55,397 bases of DNA from Verrucomicrobiota bacterium (GTDB lineage Bacteria; Verrucomicrobiota; Verrucomicrobiia; Opitutales; Opitutaceae), in the NCBI GenBank assembly GCA_023386835.1, contig JAEWIY010000078.1, positions 1 to 55,397 of the forward strand, given 5' to 3'. Of the stretch, positions 46,172 to 52,834 are shown one piece after another. A model generated the notes under the pieces. The model did not search any database and was not told the DNA's origin. It saw only the letters and a program-made list of their open reading frames with translations. The position numbers and the translations under genes are program-made. Every line of letters starts with the position of its first letter. The first letter of the stretch is position 1.

Positions 46172-46512
46172 CCTGGTGGGCGGACCGACGAGCAAATCGC
46201 GCGGAGCTTGCGCGCGTTGGCCACCACCAACCCGGTGCCGGCAAAAATCGGCTCACCCAAGGGGCTGTGGGTGCCGGTCTCCACGATGAACGTCGCCCGC
46301 GGGAATCGCGCGGACAGCACCAGCAGCGTCTCCCGAGCATTGGGATCACCTCCTCGGCCACGATCTTCCCGCTGCCATCAACCACACACACGTGGTGCCG
46401 ACGATCTCCCAGGTCTAAACCGATGGTAGAGTTATTGCGACGCATAAGACGTAGCTGGACCGGCCTTACGCTCACGCGTTGCCGGTGCCTCTTCGCCTTC
46501 TCATTCCTACTG
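46172..46512 (-). mobile_element. IS110-family fragment A (transposase N-terminus, frameshifted)
   Basis: The minus strand starts at MRRNNSTIGLDLGDRRHHV (46445), the DEDD/RuvC-like N-terminus of IS110-family transposases, continues GSGKIVAEEVIP, then loses frame by a 1-bp deletion relative to the second copy (fragment B has an extra A). In the other frame come RDSRGRRSSW-shifted equivalents of 'ETGTHSPLGEPIFAG', then VVANARKLRAI. Homology stops near 46172, after a GCCCGCC/GGTGGGC hairpin. On the right it ends at CCTACTGG next to an attC-like half-site (46513-46519). Upstream of the transposase start there are only about 67 bp, so no long leader RNA fits on that side. It cannot transpose alone. 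Confidence 0.75.
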
Positions 46513-46519
46513 GTTCGGC
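46513..46519 (-). repeat. attC-like core half-site (R'') after the DUF6882-like pseudogene, adjoining IS110 fragment A
   Basis: On the minus strand GCCGAAC stands 8 bp after the pseudogene stop and is the same heptamer as the distal core of the intact attC-like site at 46993-47101. Immediately beyond it begins the shared IS110 end. The partner core that would complete the site was not found on the far side of the fragment. Confidence 0.45.
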
Positions 46520-46526
46520 TCCTTTC

Positions 46527-46989
46527 TCATGACTGCCGAAAATTGCGTAGGGAGAGAAATGTGAAATCGGGCCTCTTTGAATCCGGTGCGCGATAGACCA
46601 TATCCGATCGTAAAATGTAACAGCTCAAACTCGCCATCTCCCACGCCATCTCGATCGGTCCGTCGAGCACGGCCTCAGTGAGCTCTGAAATATCCTTGGC
46701 CGTGCCGAAACTCCGGACCTCCTCGACCTCTTTCTTCATCCTCCCTTCGATGGACTCATTCGCCCAAGCCTACATCCAGGTGCCAGCGCGCTCTGACCAT
46801 GAGCCGAGGAACTGAATGTCAGCGATCACAGTGCGACCCGAACCGCTAAAAGAAATGCAGCCTCGAATCTTGGTCCCAATCGAAGCGCGGCAATTCTTCA
46901 AGCGACCACTTCTCCCACTTCGCGACATTCTGGCTTCGCGTGAACGCTGTAGCCGAACGCATGAGAGCTTGATAGTCGGAATCCTCCAT
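46527..46989 (-). pseudogene. DUF6882-like cassette gene, inactivated by a frameshift and an amber codon
   Basis: Three pieces in order reconstruct one protein of about 154 aa: ATG 46989 MEDSDYQALMRSAT to LPRFDWDQDSRLHFF, then, after a +1 T in a TTTT run (46848-46851), SGSGRTVIADIQFLGSWS to RAGTWM, then a TAG (46772-46770) where the family has Trp (TWxWAWANxS), and finally AWANESIEGRMKKEVEEV to WEMASLSCYI and a terminal RAP-containing segment. The pattern of a 'WAWAN' core and a late 'W-EMA' helix recalls the DUF6882 family, of unknown function and common in integron-like cassettes. Only the last 70 residues remain as an independent frame (46739-46527). It starts 4 bp from an attC-like site. 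Confidence 0.65.
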
Positions 46990-46992
46990 TTT

Positions 46993-47101
46993 GCCGAACG
47001 CTTAGGTGACCCTCGAGGACCGATGACTGCGATGCTCCATGCGCATCAAATCGTCCCGAACAGGTGTGCGTTGGCCTCGTTGTGTCACCGCCTGGTTAGC
47101 C
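46993..47101 (-). repeat. Intact attC-like recombination site (109 bp)
   Basis: On the minus strand the site begins GGCTAAC, has a 5-bp spacer and GGTGAC, a long variable middle, then GTCACC, a 5-bp spacer and GTTCGGC. The outer cores are inverted (GGCTAAC against GCCGAAC) and the inner GGTGAC/GTCACC boxes are perfect inverted copies, the R''-L''...L'-R' order of integron attC sites. Both cores match the RYYYAAC/GTTRRRY consensus imperfectly. As usual for cassettes, it overlaps the 3' end of the upstream gene: the toxin stop TGA lies in the L'' box. The next gene starts 4 bp beyond the last core. Confidence 0.65.
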
Positions 47102-47384
47102 CTTCCTTTTTAAGACGCTGCCTGAAATGAACAATCGTTACCATCCATAGCTCCGAGTCCGAGAACCTGTAGATAATCCGGTACGGCGACTCGTGAACCT
47201 CTCTGAGCGGCTCTTCCGGATATTCGTGAACGGGATGACCCTGTGCGGGCGCACCGGCCGCTTCCTCGACACGATCGATGATTCGGCGAACCATCTGGGC
47301 GGCGTAGAACTCGGAATCCTGAGCGATTTACTTTCGGATCGCACGCAAGGATCGGCGAGCTTCGGCCGACCAGGAAATCGTCAC
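47085..47384 (-). pseudogene. ParE/RelE-family toxin with a premature ochre stop
   Basis: GTG 47384 overlaps the antitoxin stop (GTGA). The frame encodes TISWSAEARRSLRAIRK, then TAA at 47330-47328, and continues in the same frame IAQDSEFYAAQMVRRIIDRV, HPVHEYPEEPLREVHESP, YRIIYRFSDSELWMVTIVHF to the stop at 47085. Joined, this is a 98-aa ParE-like mRNase/gyrase toxin; the family has an aromatic residue where the stop occurs (one base change from TAT or TAC). Product would be a 18-residue peptide. The 3' end lies in an attC-like site, so this was a mobile cassette. The toxin is inactive unless the stop is read through. Confidence 0.8.
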
Positions 47385-47602
47385 GGCAGCGCGAATTCTT
47401 TCCGAATCGAAGCGTGGGAATGAATCTTCCCTGCACGGACGTCGGCCAGACCGGCCTCGATCTTCTGCCGCACATAAATGCGGTACATCAAATCATCCCA
47501 AGTTGTCGACTCCGGCATGCCGCGCACCAGCTTGATGGCCTCAGACTTAACGCTCTTTTTCTTCGTGGTTGCTGATGGCATGACCAAAGGTTGATCGGGC
47601 AT
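47381..47602 (-). CDS. Antitoxin of the ParE/RelE-like module
   Basis: This 73-aa protein has a basic N-terminus (ATTKKKSVKSEAIKLVRGMP), a middle WDDLMYRIYVRQKIEAGLADVRAG and a tail HASIRKEFALP. The phrase KIEAGLADVRAGK is a typical antitoxin C-terminal helix (ParD/RHH-like or Phd-like, not resolved) that binds the toxin. It is the first gene of the pair; the toxin start overlaps its stop (GTGA). Met8 (47581) is another possible start. It appears intact although the toxin is broken, which is the stable end-state expected of a decaying module. Confidence 0.75.
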   Translation of the reverse strand: MPDQPLVMPSATTKKKSVKSEAIKLVRGMPESTTWDDLMYRIYVRQKIEAGLADVRAGKIHSHASIRKEFALP

Positions 47603-47626
47603 GGGGCGTTGGCAAGTAGGTGCTTC

Positions 47627-47633
47627 GGCTAAC
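47627..47633 (-). repeat. attC-like core half-site (R') before the antitoxin gene; partner at 48281-48287
   Basis: GTTAGCC on the minus strand stands 25 bp before the antitoxin ATG. The inverted partner GGCTAAC lies at 48287-48281, overlapping the last codons of the secreted-protein gene. Between the two cores is IS110 fragment B (about 640 bp), so one attC-like site appears to have been split by the insertion. Confidence 0.5.
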
Positions 47634-47639
47634 GATTTC

Positions 47640-48280
47640 AGCTCAGCCGCGCGGGGCGGGCGAGGACGCAGTGTCCGGATGCGGGTGACTCGCTCATCAA
47701 CGGACGGTTCCTGCGTTGTGCTGGGCGCCTGGATCGGCGCGAGTCACGGCCAGAAATGTGTGAAGAACGCGGTGATGCGATCAACCGTCTTCTCCGCGCT
47801 GGTGCGGCTGAAGGTGCGGGAGGCGCTGGTGCGCTCGAGGGTGAATCAGATGAACAGTGTGCGGTTCCTCTTGAAGAGCCTCGGGGTGCTTGTCCCCAGT
47901 GGCTCGAAGGCCATGACGTTCGGTCCGCCCACAAAGGTGGGCGGATCGACGAGCAAATCGCGCGGAGCTTGCGCGCGTTGGCCACCACCACCCGTTGTCG
48001 TTCGGCCTGCAAAAATCGGCTCACCCAAGGGGCTGTGGGTGCCGGTCTCCATGATGAACGTCGCCCGCGGGAATCGCGCGGACAGCACCAGCAGCGTCTC
48101 CCGAGCATTGGGAATCACCTCCTCGGCCACGATCTTACCGCTGCCATCAAGCACACACACGGGGTGCCGACGATCTCCCAGGTCTAAACCGATCGTATGG
48201 TTGTTGCGACGCATGAGACGTAGTTGGTCCAGCCTTACGCTCACGCGTTGCCGGTGCTCCACGCCTTCTCATTCCTACTG
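47640..48280 (-). mobile_element. IS110-family fragment B with an inverted internal piece
   Basis: On the minus strand from 48214 comes MRRNNHTIGLDLGDRRHPV, GSGKIVAEEVIPNARETLL, SARFPRATFIMETGTHSP and then RVVVANARKLRAI, an IS110-family transposase N-terminus. Near 47945 it changes: on the plus strand, about 47795-47915, the next transposase segment appears in inverted orientation (ALVRLKVREALVRSRVNQMN, SVRFLLKSLGVLVPSG). Both parts therefore face each other around a CGCCCAC/GTGGGCG hairpin. Fragment A shares the same break after LRAICSS, so the rearrangement predates or was copied with the fragments. The right end, CCTACTGG, touches an attC-like core. Inactive. Confidence 0.7.
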
Positions 48281-48811
48281 GTTAGCCTCTTCCTTCTGAA
48301 TCAGTTCTTCCGCCAGATATCGCTGATACCACCGCTCACCAAAATAGTCGGGATTCTCTTTTATGCGCTTCACTACCTCGGCAACGGTGAGTTCTTCAAT
48401 AACACAACCGCCAGCAGCCACATCCAGCACGGTTTTGTCATTCGCGAGCAAATCGAGCGGCAAATTCTTCAAATCTCCATCGTCAGTTCGGATCAAATAA
48501 GCAGCCATGACCCTCACAACCGGACTCTTGTCTTTGAGCATCAACTGCACATCGGAAACCCGTGCTAGATGTCGGAAGTAGGGAATAAGCAGAAAAAATT
48601 CACCTGGCGCACCACCCATACCGACTTCGAAGCCACCGACAAACGGCTTCTGAGGCTGCGCCTTCCCATCTTCGCCGATCAAAACCACCATGCCGACGCT
48701 ATGCCTCAACTGCTCGAGCACATGGAACAACGAGGGCGAATAGCCCGTGGACTTTGCCGCATAGGCCGCACCTGCGAAAAAGAGCAGAGCGAAAAGGACG
48801 AGCTTTTTCAT
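48275..48811 (-). CDS. Exported protein of unknown function, cassette gene
   Basis: This 178-aa protein (ATG 48811) has a signal peptide (KKLVLFALLFFAGAAYA), then a soluble domain with FHVLEQLRHSVGMVVLIGED and a C-terminal helical half, DVQLMLKDKSPVVRVMAAYLIRTDDG, which looks like a single HEAT-like helical pair. No catalytic motif is evident. It stands directly between attC-like sites: the upstream site ends 3 bp before its ATG, and its last codons contain the core GGCTAAC. The TAG stop is supplied by the adjoining IS110 end, so the natural C-terminus may have been changed by the insertion. Codon use is less GC-biased than in the neighbouring core genes. Confidence 0.65.
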   Translation of the reverse strand: MKKLVLFALLFFAGAAYAAKSTGYSPSLFHVLEQLRHSVGMVVLIGEDGKAQPQKPFVGGFEVGMGGAPGEFFLLIPYFRHLARVSDVQLMLKDKSPVVRVMAAYLIRTDDGDLKNLPLDLLANDKTVLDVAAGGCVIEELTVAEVVKRIKENPDYFGERWYQRYLAEELIQKEEANQ

Positions 48812-48813
48812 TC

Positions 48814-48883
48814 GGCTAGCGCTTGAAGTCACCCGCGCTGGGGCGCATCAGCGCCCCAGCGTTGGGTGACTGGCTTGTTAGGC
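48814..48883 (-). repeat. attC-like recombination site (70 bp)
   Basis: On the minus strand GCCTAAC (a perfect RYYYAAC core), 6-bp spacer, GTCACCC, a 10-bp-arm central hairpin CGCTGGGGCG...CGCCCCAGCG, GGGTGAC, 5-bp spacer and GCTAGCC. The far core departs from GTTRRRY (C for T, second half changed). The L-box pair GTCACCC/GGGTGAC and the central hairpin are perfect inverted repeats. It separates the secreted-protein cassette from a short remnant frame to its right, whose last codons run into the GCCTAAC core. Confidence 0.65.
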
Positions 48884-49318
48884 CATCTTTTCTCGACATA
48901 CAAGCGAAAGCTAAGCGCGCGCCGCCAGTGCCTGAGCATGATCATGGAATCTTCAAAATAGAGCAGGCCGAGCCGAGGGCGTCAGGCCGTTGTTTGTTGA
49001 TTTTCGCCCGAGGGACTCGCTCAGCGGTTACCGGGCCGGTTCACCAGCGGGGGCGCTACTCGTTGGTGGAAAGGGGGGGGGCAGGCCGCTGTTCGTTGAT
49101 TTGATGGCCTGAGAATGGCGAGGACTTCAGCCCGGCAGTTGCGAGCCAAGCACAAAGCTAGGCAGAGCCGGTTAGGTCGGGGCTCGTTGACAAACCGTCC
49201 GGGTGGGCGTTGAGCCCCGCCTGTCAGAAATCAATAAACAGCGGCCTGACCCCCTGGAACCGGCGCCCTGTCAGAAATCAATAAACAGCGGCCTGACCCC
49301 CTGGAACCGGCGCCAGGC
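48884..49318. other. Repeat-rich non-coding stretch with a cassette remnant
   Basis: No intact gene is supported. On the minus strand a frame ending in the attC-like core (MIMLRHWRRALSFRLYVEKR then the core) may be the tail of a lost cassette. Four related copies of a motif GTCAGGCCG-TGTT-GTTGATTT occur: 48981-49004 and 49081-49102 in one orientation and twice in the tandem repeat at 49221-49314 in the other. A G9 run lies near 49072-49080. These look like REP-type palindromic elements, the kind that accompany RAYT/IS200-like activity, but no transposase is present here. Confidence 0.45.
49221..49314. repeat. Tandem duplication of a 47-bp unit
   Basis: Two identical 47-bp units (49221-49267 and 49268-49314), each starting CTGTCAGAAATCAATAAACA and ending GGAACCGGCGCC, lie head to tail. 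The second unit directly truncates the IS110-family transposase fragment C. The core of each unit, AAACAGCGGCCTGACCCC, recurs inverted twice further left. Confidence 0.85.
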
Positions 49319-49468
49319 TCTTGAGGAGAAACCGCACACTGTTCATCTGGTTCACCCTCGATCGCACGAGCACCTCGCGCACCTTCAGCCGCACCAGCGC
49401 GCGCTGTGCTCGTTCACTGCGGTGCTTGATTGGGCTGAGCAACGATTCGTCCGCCCGGCCGAGCCGAG
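49319..49468 (-). mobile_element. IS110-family transposase C, middle piece (left of IS66)
   Basis: The minus strand reads ARLGRADESLLSPIKHRSER, RALVRLKVREVLVRSRVNQM and NSVRFLLKS, then stops matching at the 47-bp tandem repeat. It is the direct continuation of the N-terminal piece at 55397-55279: removing the IS66 element and one copy of its target duplication restores NDAEDARMLARLGRADESLL in frame. So copy C was a continuous transposase before IS66 entered it, and was separately truncated on its 3' side by the repeat region. Confidence 0.8.
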
Positions 49469-49476
49469 CGAGCATC
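49469..49476. repeat. Left target-site duplication of IS66 (CGAGCATC)
   Basis: CGAGCATC directly precedes the left inverted end and is repeated exactly at 55271-55278 after the right end. Eight bp is the usual target duplication of the IS66 family. Confidence 0.85.
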
Positions 49477-49501
49477 GTATGCGTCCGACGGAGCACCTCA
49501 T
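49477..49501 (+). repeat. Left terminal inverted repeat of IS66
   Basis: This end reads GTATGCGTCCGACGGAGCAC then CTCAT inward. Compared with the right end (55246-55270 read on the minus strand) it differs at position 2 (T/A, the first base after G-) and at one internal A/G. Confidence 0.85.
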
Positions 49502-49579
49502 TGACGGAACAGAATCGTGACGCTTCTTACAGAGGATCTGGTGAGCGGTGATGATAACCACCACCATTCTGCTCAGAAG

Positions 49580-50517
49580 TTATGACGGCTGCCACTGAGC
49601 CGGCGTCAGAGGTGTCAGATCCTCTTGATTGGTCATCGTTGGTAGCCGCTTGAGCACGTCGCGGAGGTAAGCGAGCGGGTCTTTGCCGTGGCGCTGGCAG
49701 GAGACGACGATCGAGTATATGATGGCGGAGCGCTGGCCAGCGTTCGGGTGCCCGATGAACAGCCAGTTCTTCTTGCCGATCGCGGATGGTCTAATCGCGT
49801 TTTCGACCAGGTTGTTGTCCAGCCGTGTGAAGGCGTACTGCTGGTGCGCGACCAACGCGTCCCAGTTGCCCAGGAGGTAATGACATGCCTTTCCGAGATC
49901 CGAGGAAGGCAGGTGTCGCGATCGCAGCCCCATCACGATGCGTCGCAGCCAACGTAGCGGACGAGCAAACTGTTCTTGGCGAAGCGTGGCGCGCTGCGCT
50001 CCGACGTTCTGTTCATCCCAGCACGCTTCCAAGTGGTAGAGTTGCCGGATCAAGCGCAGGACCAAATCAACAGCTTTGGGATCCTCCTTCATCGCCTCGA
50101 CAAAGTAGCGCCGTGCGTGTGCCCAACACCCGACACGGGTCACGCCCTCGTGCTTACGTTCATGGCTCGCATACGCGCCGTAGGCATCCGCCTGCAGTAC
50201 GCCCTTAAAGCCGCCGAGCAGCGACGTCAGTTCGCCATGGCGGCGCGACATCCGCCAGTCGAAGACGACATCTGCCCCGGGTCGACTGATCACCCACAGG
50301 TAGCCCTGAATCGTGGCTCCGCGCTTATGGTCGGGATCATTACATCGGATCGGCGTTTCGTCGGCCTGAAGATAATCGCCATGGATCAGCCCGCGGTGCA
50401 TGTGCCGGTAAATCGGCTCAAGCCAAGTGGCGGTGACCTCGATCCAGTCGCACATGGTCTGGCGACTGATCTTGGCGCCCCAGCGCTGCGATTGCTGCTC
50501 AAGTCGATAGAGCGGTC
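49580..50517 (-). pseudogene. IS66 transposase TnpC, C-terminal part (split by RIT)
   Basis: From the RIT border the frame reads PLYRLEQQSQRWGAKISRQT, MCDWIEVTATWLEPIYRHM, LQADETPIRCND (DDE-type Asp in the ADET motif), GFKGVLQADAYGAYASHER (second Asp), RVGCWAHARRYFVEAM, DNNLVENAIRPSAIGKKNWL (catalytic Glu in VENAIRP) and the C-terminal TnpC tail with LTPAQWQPS. That is the complete catalytic core of TnpC from the linker on. The N-terminal part lies on the other side of the RIT (53926-54502). Independent translation from Met (50455) is possible but would lack the DNA-binding part. Confidence 0.85.
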
Positions 50518-50595
50518 TATGCCGGGTGAAGGACTATGCCGGGTCAGTGCTGCTGGCGCCTCGACGGTGACTGCGCGGCGCCCGGCATAGTCTGG
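50518..50595 (+). repeat. RIT left terminal inverted repeat (78 bp)
   Basis: It begins TATGCCGGGTGAAGGACTAT and ends CCCGGCATAGTCTGG. Inside it, CTATGCCGGG occurs directly at the start and 16 bp later, and inverted (CCCGGCATAG) near the inner end, so each end is itself a set of three recombinase-sized half-sites. It is identical to the inverted right end except T/C at one position. Confidence 0.88.
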
Positions 50596-50642
50596 TGGTT
50601 TGGCGGGCGTGATTGGTCCCATGGGGCGCAAGCTGCGCCTGC

Positions 50643-51860
50643 ATGAAAACACCGATCAGACTGGATTATGTCCCAAGCGCCCGTGGCGGAGCTTTGCACG
50701 ACCATGTGATGCGTTACCTCCTGGATATGCAGAGACTCGGCTTCAAGCGGGCGACGCTGCATTACGACCAGCTCCTGCTTGACGACTTGGCGGCTTGGAT
50801 GGAGAGCCAGGGACTAAAGCCCGAAGGGATCGTCGAGGGGGTGATGGCGCGATTCCTCGCCGATCACATGAGAACACGCCGCTCGCGGTTGCGCCCGAAG
50901 CGACGGACGCTGGCCCGGTTTTTGGCGATGCTCAGTAGGGACGGTATCGTGGTGTGCCCGCCCGTCGTCCGTCGCGGACAAAAGGAGTCTTGGGTCGAAG
51001 TGTTCGCGCGCCACTTGAGCGAAGACCGAGGCTGTCCCCAAACGACCGTGGCGAACTATTGCCTGCCGGTTCGACGGCTGCTGCAAGAGGTCAAAGAGCC
51101 GAGGTATCTGAATAGCGGGGCTATCGTTCGCTTTTTCCAAGTCTACGTCGATCGTCATGGTCGTGCGGCCGCCGCCGGGGCCACGAGCGGCGTGAAGGCG
51201 TTTGTTCGCTTCCTGCGGCTTCGCGGCGAGATCTCTTCCGATCTGAGCCTCGCGGTTCCCAAAGTGGCCGGTTGGGCGCAGGCCAGGCTGCCGCGGTGCT
51301 TGTCGGCGAGAGAGCTTCAAAGGGTGCTGGATACGCACGGGAAAGAGACGGCGAAGGAGCGACGCGATCATGCGATCATCTTGCTTCTGGCGCGGCTTGG
51401 ATTGCGCTCCTGCGAGGTGGCGGCCTTGCGGTTGGAGGACGTGGATTGGGAAGCTGGGCGTGTTCTCATTCGTTCGGCCAAAGCGGATCGATCAATCTAT
51501 CTGCCGTTGCCGGCGGACGTCGCACGAGCCCTAGCGCGTTATGTGAAAACGGCGCGCACGCCCTGCCGATGTCGCGAGGTGTTCCTGCGGTTTATGGCTC
51601 CAGTGGGCGGTCTCACTCGGATCGCCATCGGCGGAGTGGCACGGGCCGCGTTTGTGCACGCCGGCCTGGAAGGAGCGAGTCTGGGTGCCCATACCTTCCG
51701 GCATAGCTTGGCGTCGGAGCTTCTGCGCCAGGGGGCCACTCTGCCGCAGATCGGACGTGTCCTGCGGCATCGGGATGTGAGCACGACGGCGATCTACGCC
51801 AAGGTGGACATGAAGGCGCTACGCCCGCTGGCGATGGCTTGGCCGGGAGGTGCGAAATGA
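50643..51860 (+). CDS. RIT tyrosine recombinase, first gene (RitA-like)
   Basis: This 405-aa protein has an N-terminal SAM-like core-binding part (VMRYLLDMQRLGFKRATLHY; FARHLSEDRGCPQTTVANY) and a catalytic domain starting ARLPRCLSARELQRVLD. The catalytic residues are Arg in LGLRSCEVAALRLEDVDWE, Lys in SAKADRSIYLPL, His-x-x-Arg in HTFRHSLASELL, and His and the nucleophile Tyr in LRHRDVSTTAIYAKVD. ATG 50643 is the first good start inside the left repeat. Its stop is part of an ATGA shared with the second gene. It should act with the other two proteins to move the element; the roles of each are not known. Confidence 0.87.
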   Translation: MKTPIRLDYVPSARGGALHDHVMRYLLDMQRLGFKRATLHYDQLLLDDLAAWMESQGLKPEGIVEGVMARFLADHMRTRRSRLRPKRRTLARFLAMLSRDGIVVCPPVVRRGQKESWVEVFARHLSEDRGCPQTTVANYCLPVRRLLQEVKEPRYLNSGAIVRFFQVYVDRHGRAAAAGATSGVKAFVRFLRLRGEISSDLSLAVPKVAGWAQARLPRCLSARELQRVLDTHGKETAKERRDHAIILLLARLGLRSCEVAALRLEDVDWEAGRVLIRSAKADRSIYLPLPADVARALARYVKTARTPCRCREVFLRFMAPVGGLTRIAIGGVARAAFVHAGLEGASLGAHTFRHSLASELLRQGATLPQIGRVLRHRDVSTTAIYAKVDMKALRPLAMAWPGGAK

Positions 51861-52834
51861 ACGCCATGACTCTTGAGATTGACGCGTATCTGCGCCTGCG
51901 CCGGGGCATGGGCTTCAAGTTGAAGGTGGATGAAACCCATCTGAGGCGCTTCGCCGCGTTTATGGTGAAGCGGAAGGCGGAGTACATCACCACGGAGCTG
52001 GCCCTGGAGTTCGTTTGTGCGAATGGAGGAGTGGGCGCGGTCGGGCGGATCGGACGACTCGTGTCCATCCGAGGGTTTGCTCAGCACCTGCACGCGTACG
52101 AGCCAAAGCACGAGATCCCGCCGGCGGGATTGATCCGGCGCGCAAAGACGCGCGCCAAGCCCCGGCTGTGCTCTCAGCTCGAACTGTCGCGTTTGCTTAC
52201 GGCGGCGCTGGATGTCGATGCGACCGAAACGCGAGGGCTCCGACCATGGACCCTGCACGCGCTGTTCGGCTTGCTTGCTGTTACAGGCATGCGGGTCGGA
52301 GAGGCGATCGTGCTTCGCCGAAGCGACGTGGACTGGGCTGATGGCGTTCTCACGGTCCGCGATGGGAAGTTTGGAAAGTCGAGGATGGTCCCCGTGCATG
52401 GCACGACGCTGAAGGTGCTGCGCAACTACGCCCGTCGCCGGGACCGTCACATGCGGGAAGGGTGGCGCGGGGAAAAAGTGTTGGATGCGGGCGATCTGTT
52501 CTTCGTCTCCAACCGCGGAACGGTACTGAGCGACGGCTGCTTGAGAGCCTCCTTTCGGGTGCTGCTTCAAAGATCGGGAATGACCCGAGTTGGACGCCCA
52601 AAAATGAGAATCCACGACCTTCGGCATCGCTTCGCGGTGGAGACGCTGAGGAAGTGGTATCGTAACGGTGACTACGACATAGAGTCGCGTCTGCCTGCGC
52701 TCTCGACGATGCTCGGCCACGTAAACGTGGAGGCCACCTATTGGTATCTGAGCAGCACCCCCGCCCTCCGCGCGGCGGCCGCAAGTCGGCTGGAAAACCG
52801 GTGGAAAGGAGTCGCCGATGATCACGCCGAATGA
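51857..52834 (+). CDS. RIT tyrosine recombinase, second gene (RitB-like)
   Basis: This 325-aa protein starts ATG 51857 (overlapping the previous stop, with GGGAGG eight bases upstream). The N-terminal DNA-binding part is TLEIDAYLRLRRGMGFKLKV. The catalytic domain has Arg in VTGMRVGEAIVLRRSDVDW, Lys in RDGKFGKSRMVPVH, His-x-x-Arg in IHDLRHRFAVETL, and His with the Tyr nucleophile in MLGHVNVEATYWYLSSTP (two Tyr candidates). A long insertion precedes the HxxR box. It is typical of the middle RIT gene and its final 17 bp overlap the third gene. Confidence 0.87.
   Translation: MNAMTLEIDAYLRLRRGMGFKLKVDETHLRRFAAFMVKRKAEYITTELALEFVCANGGVGAVGRIGRLVSIRGFAQHLHAYEPKHEIPPAGLIRRAKTRAKPRLCSQLELSRLLTAALDVDATETRGLRPWTLHALFGLLAVTGMRVGEAIVLRRSDVDWADGVLTVRDGKFGKSRMVPVHGTTLKVLRNYARRRDRHMREGWRGEKVLDAGDLFFVSNRGTVLSDGCLRASFRVLLQRSGMTRVGRPKMRIHDLRHRFAVETLRKWYRNGDYDIESRLPALSTMLGHVNVEATYWYLSSTPALRAAAASRLENRWKGVADDHAE

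Noticed and set aside
46816..47130. A 104-codon plus-strand frame between the IS110 fragments
   Set aside because: It runs antisense through the DUF6882-like pseudogene and an attC-like site and shows no domain; the minus-strand reading explains the region better.
49140..49200. Further attC-like site around GTTAGGT (49171 region)
   Set aside because: A single ACCTAAC/GTTAGGT core is present, but no L boxes or partner core could be paired with it.
48884..49318. CRISPR array
   Set aside because: The repeats are only a 47-bp tandem duplication without spacers and scattered inverted motif copies; no cas gene is present.
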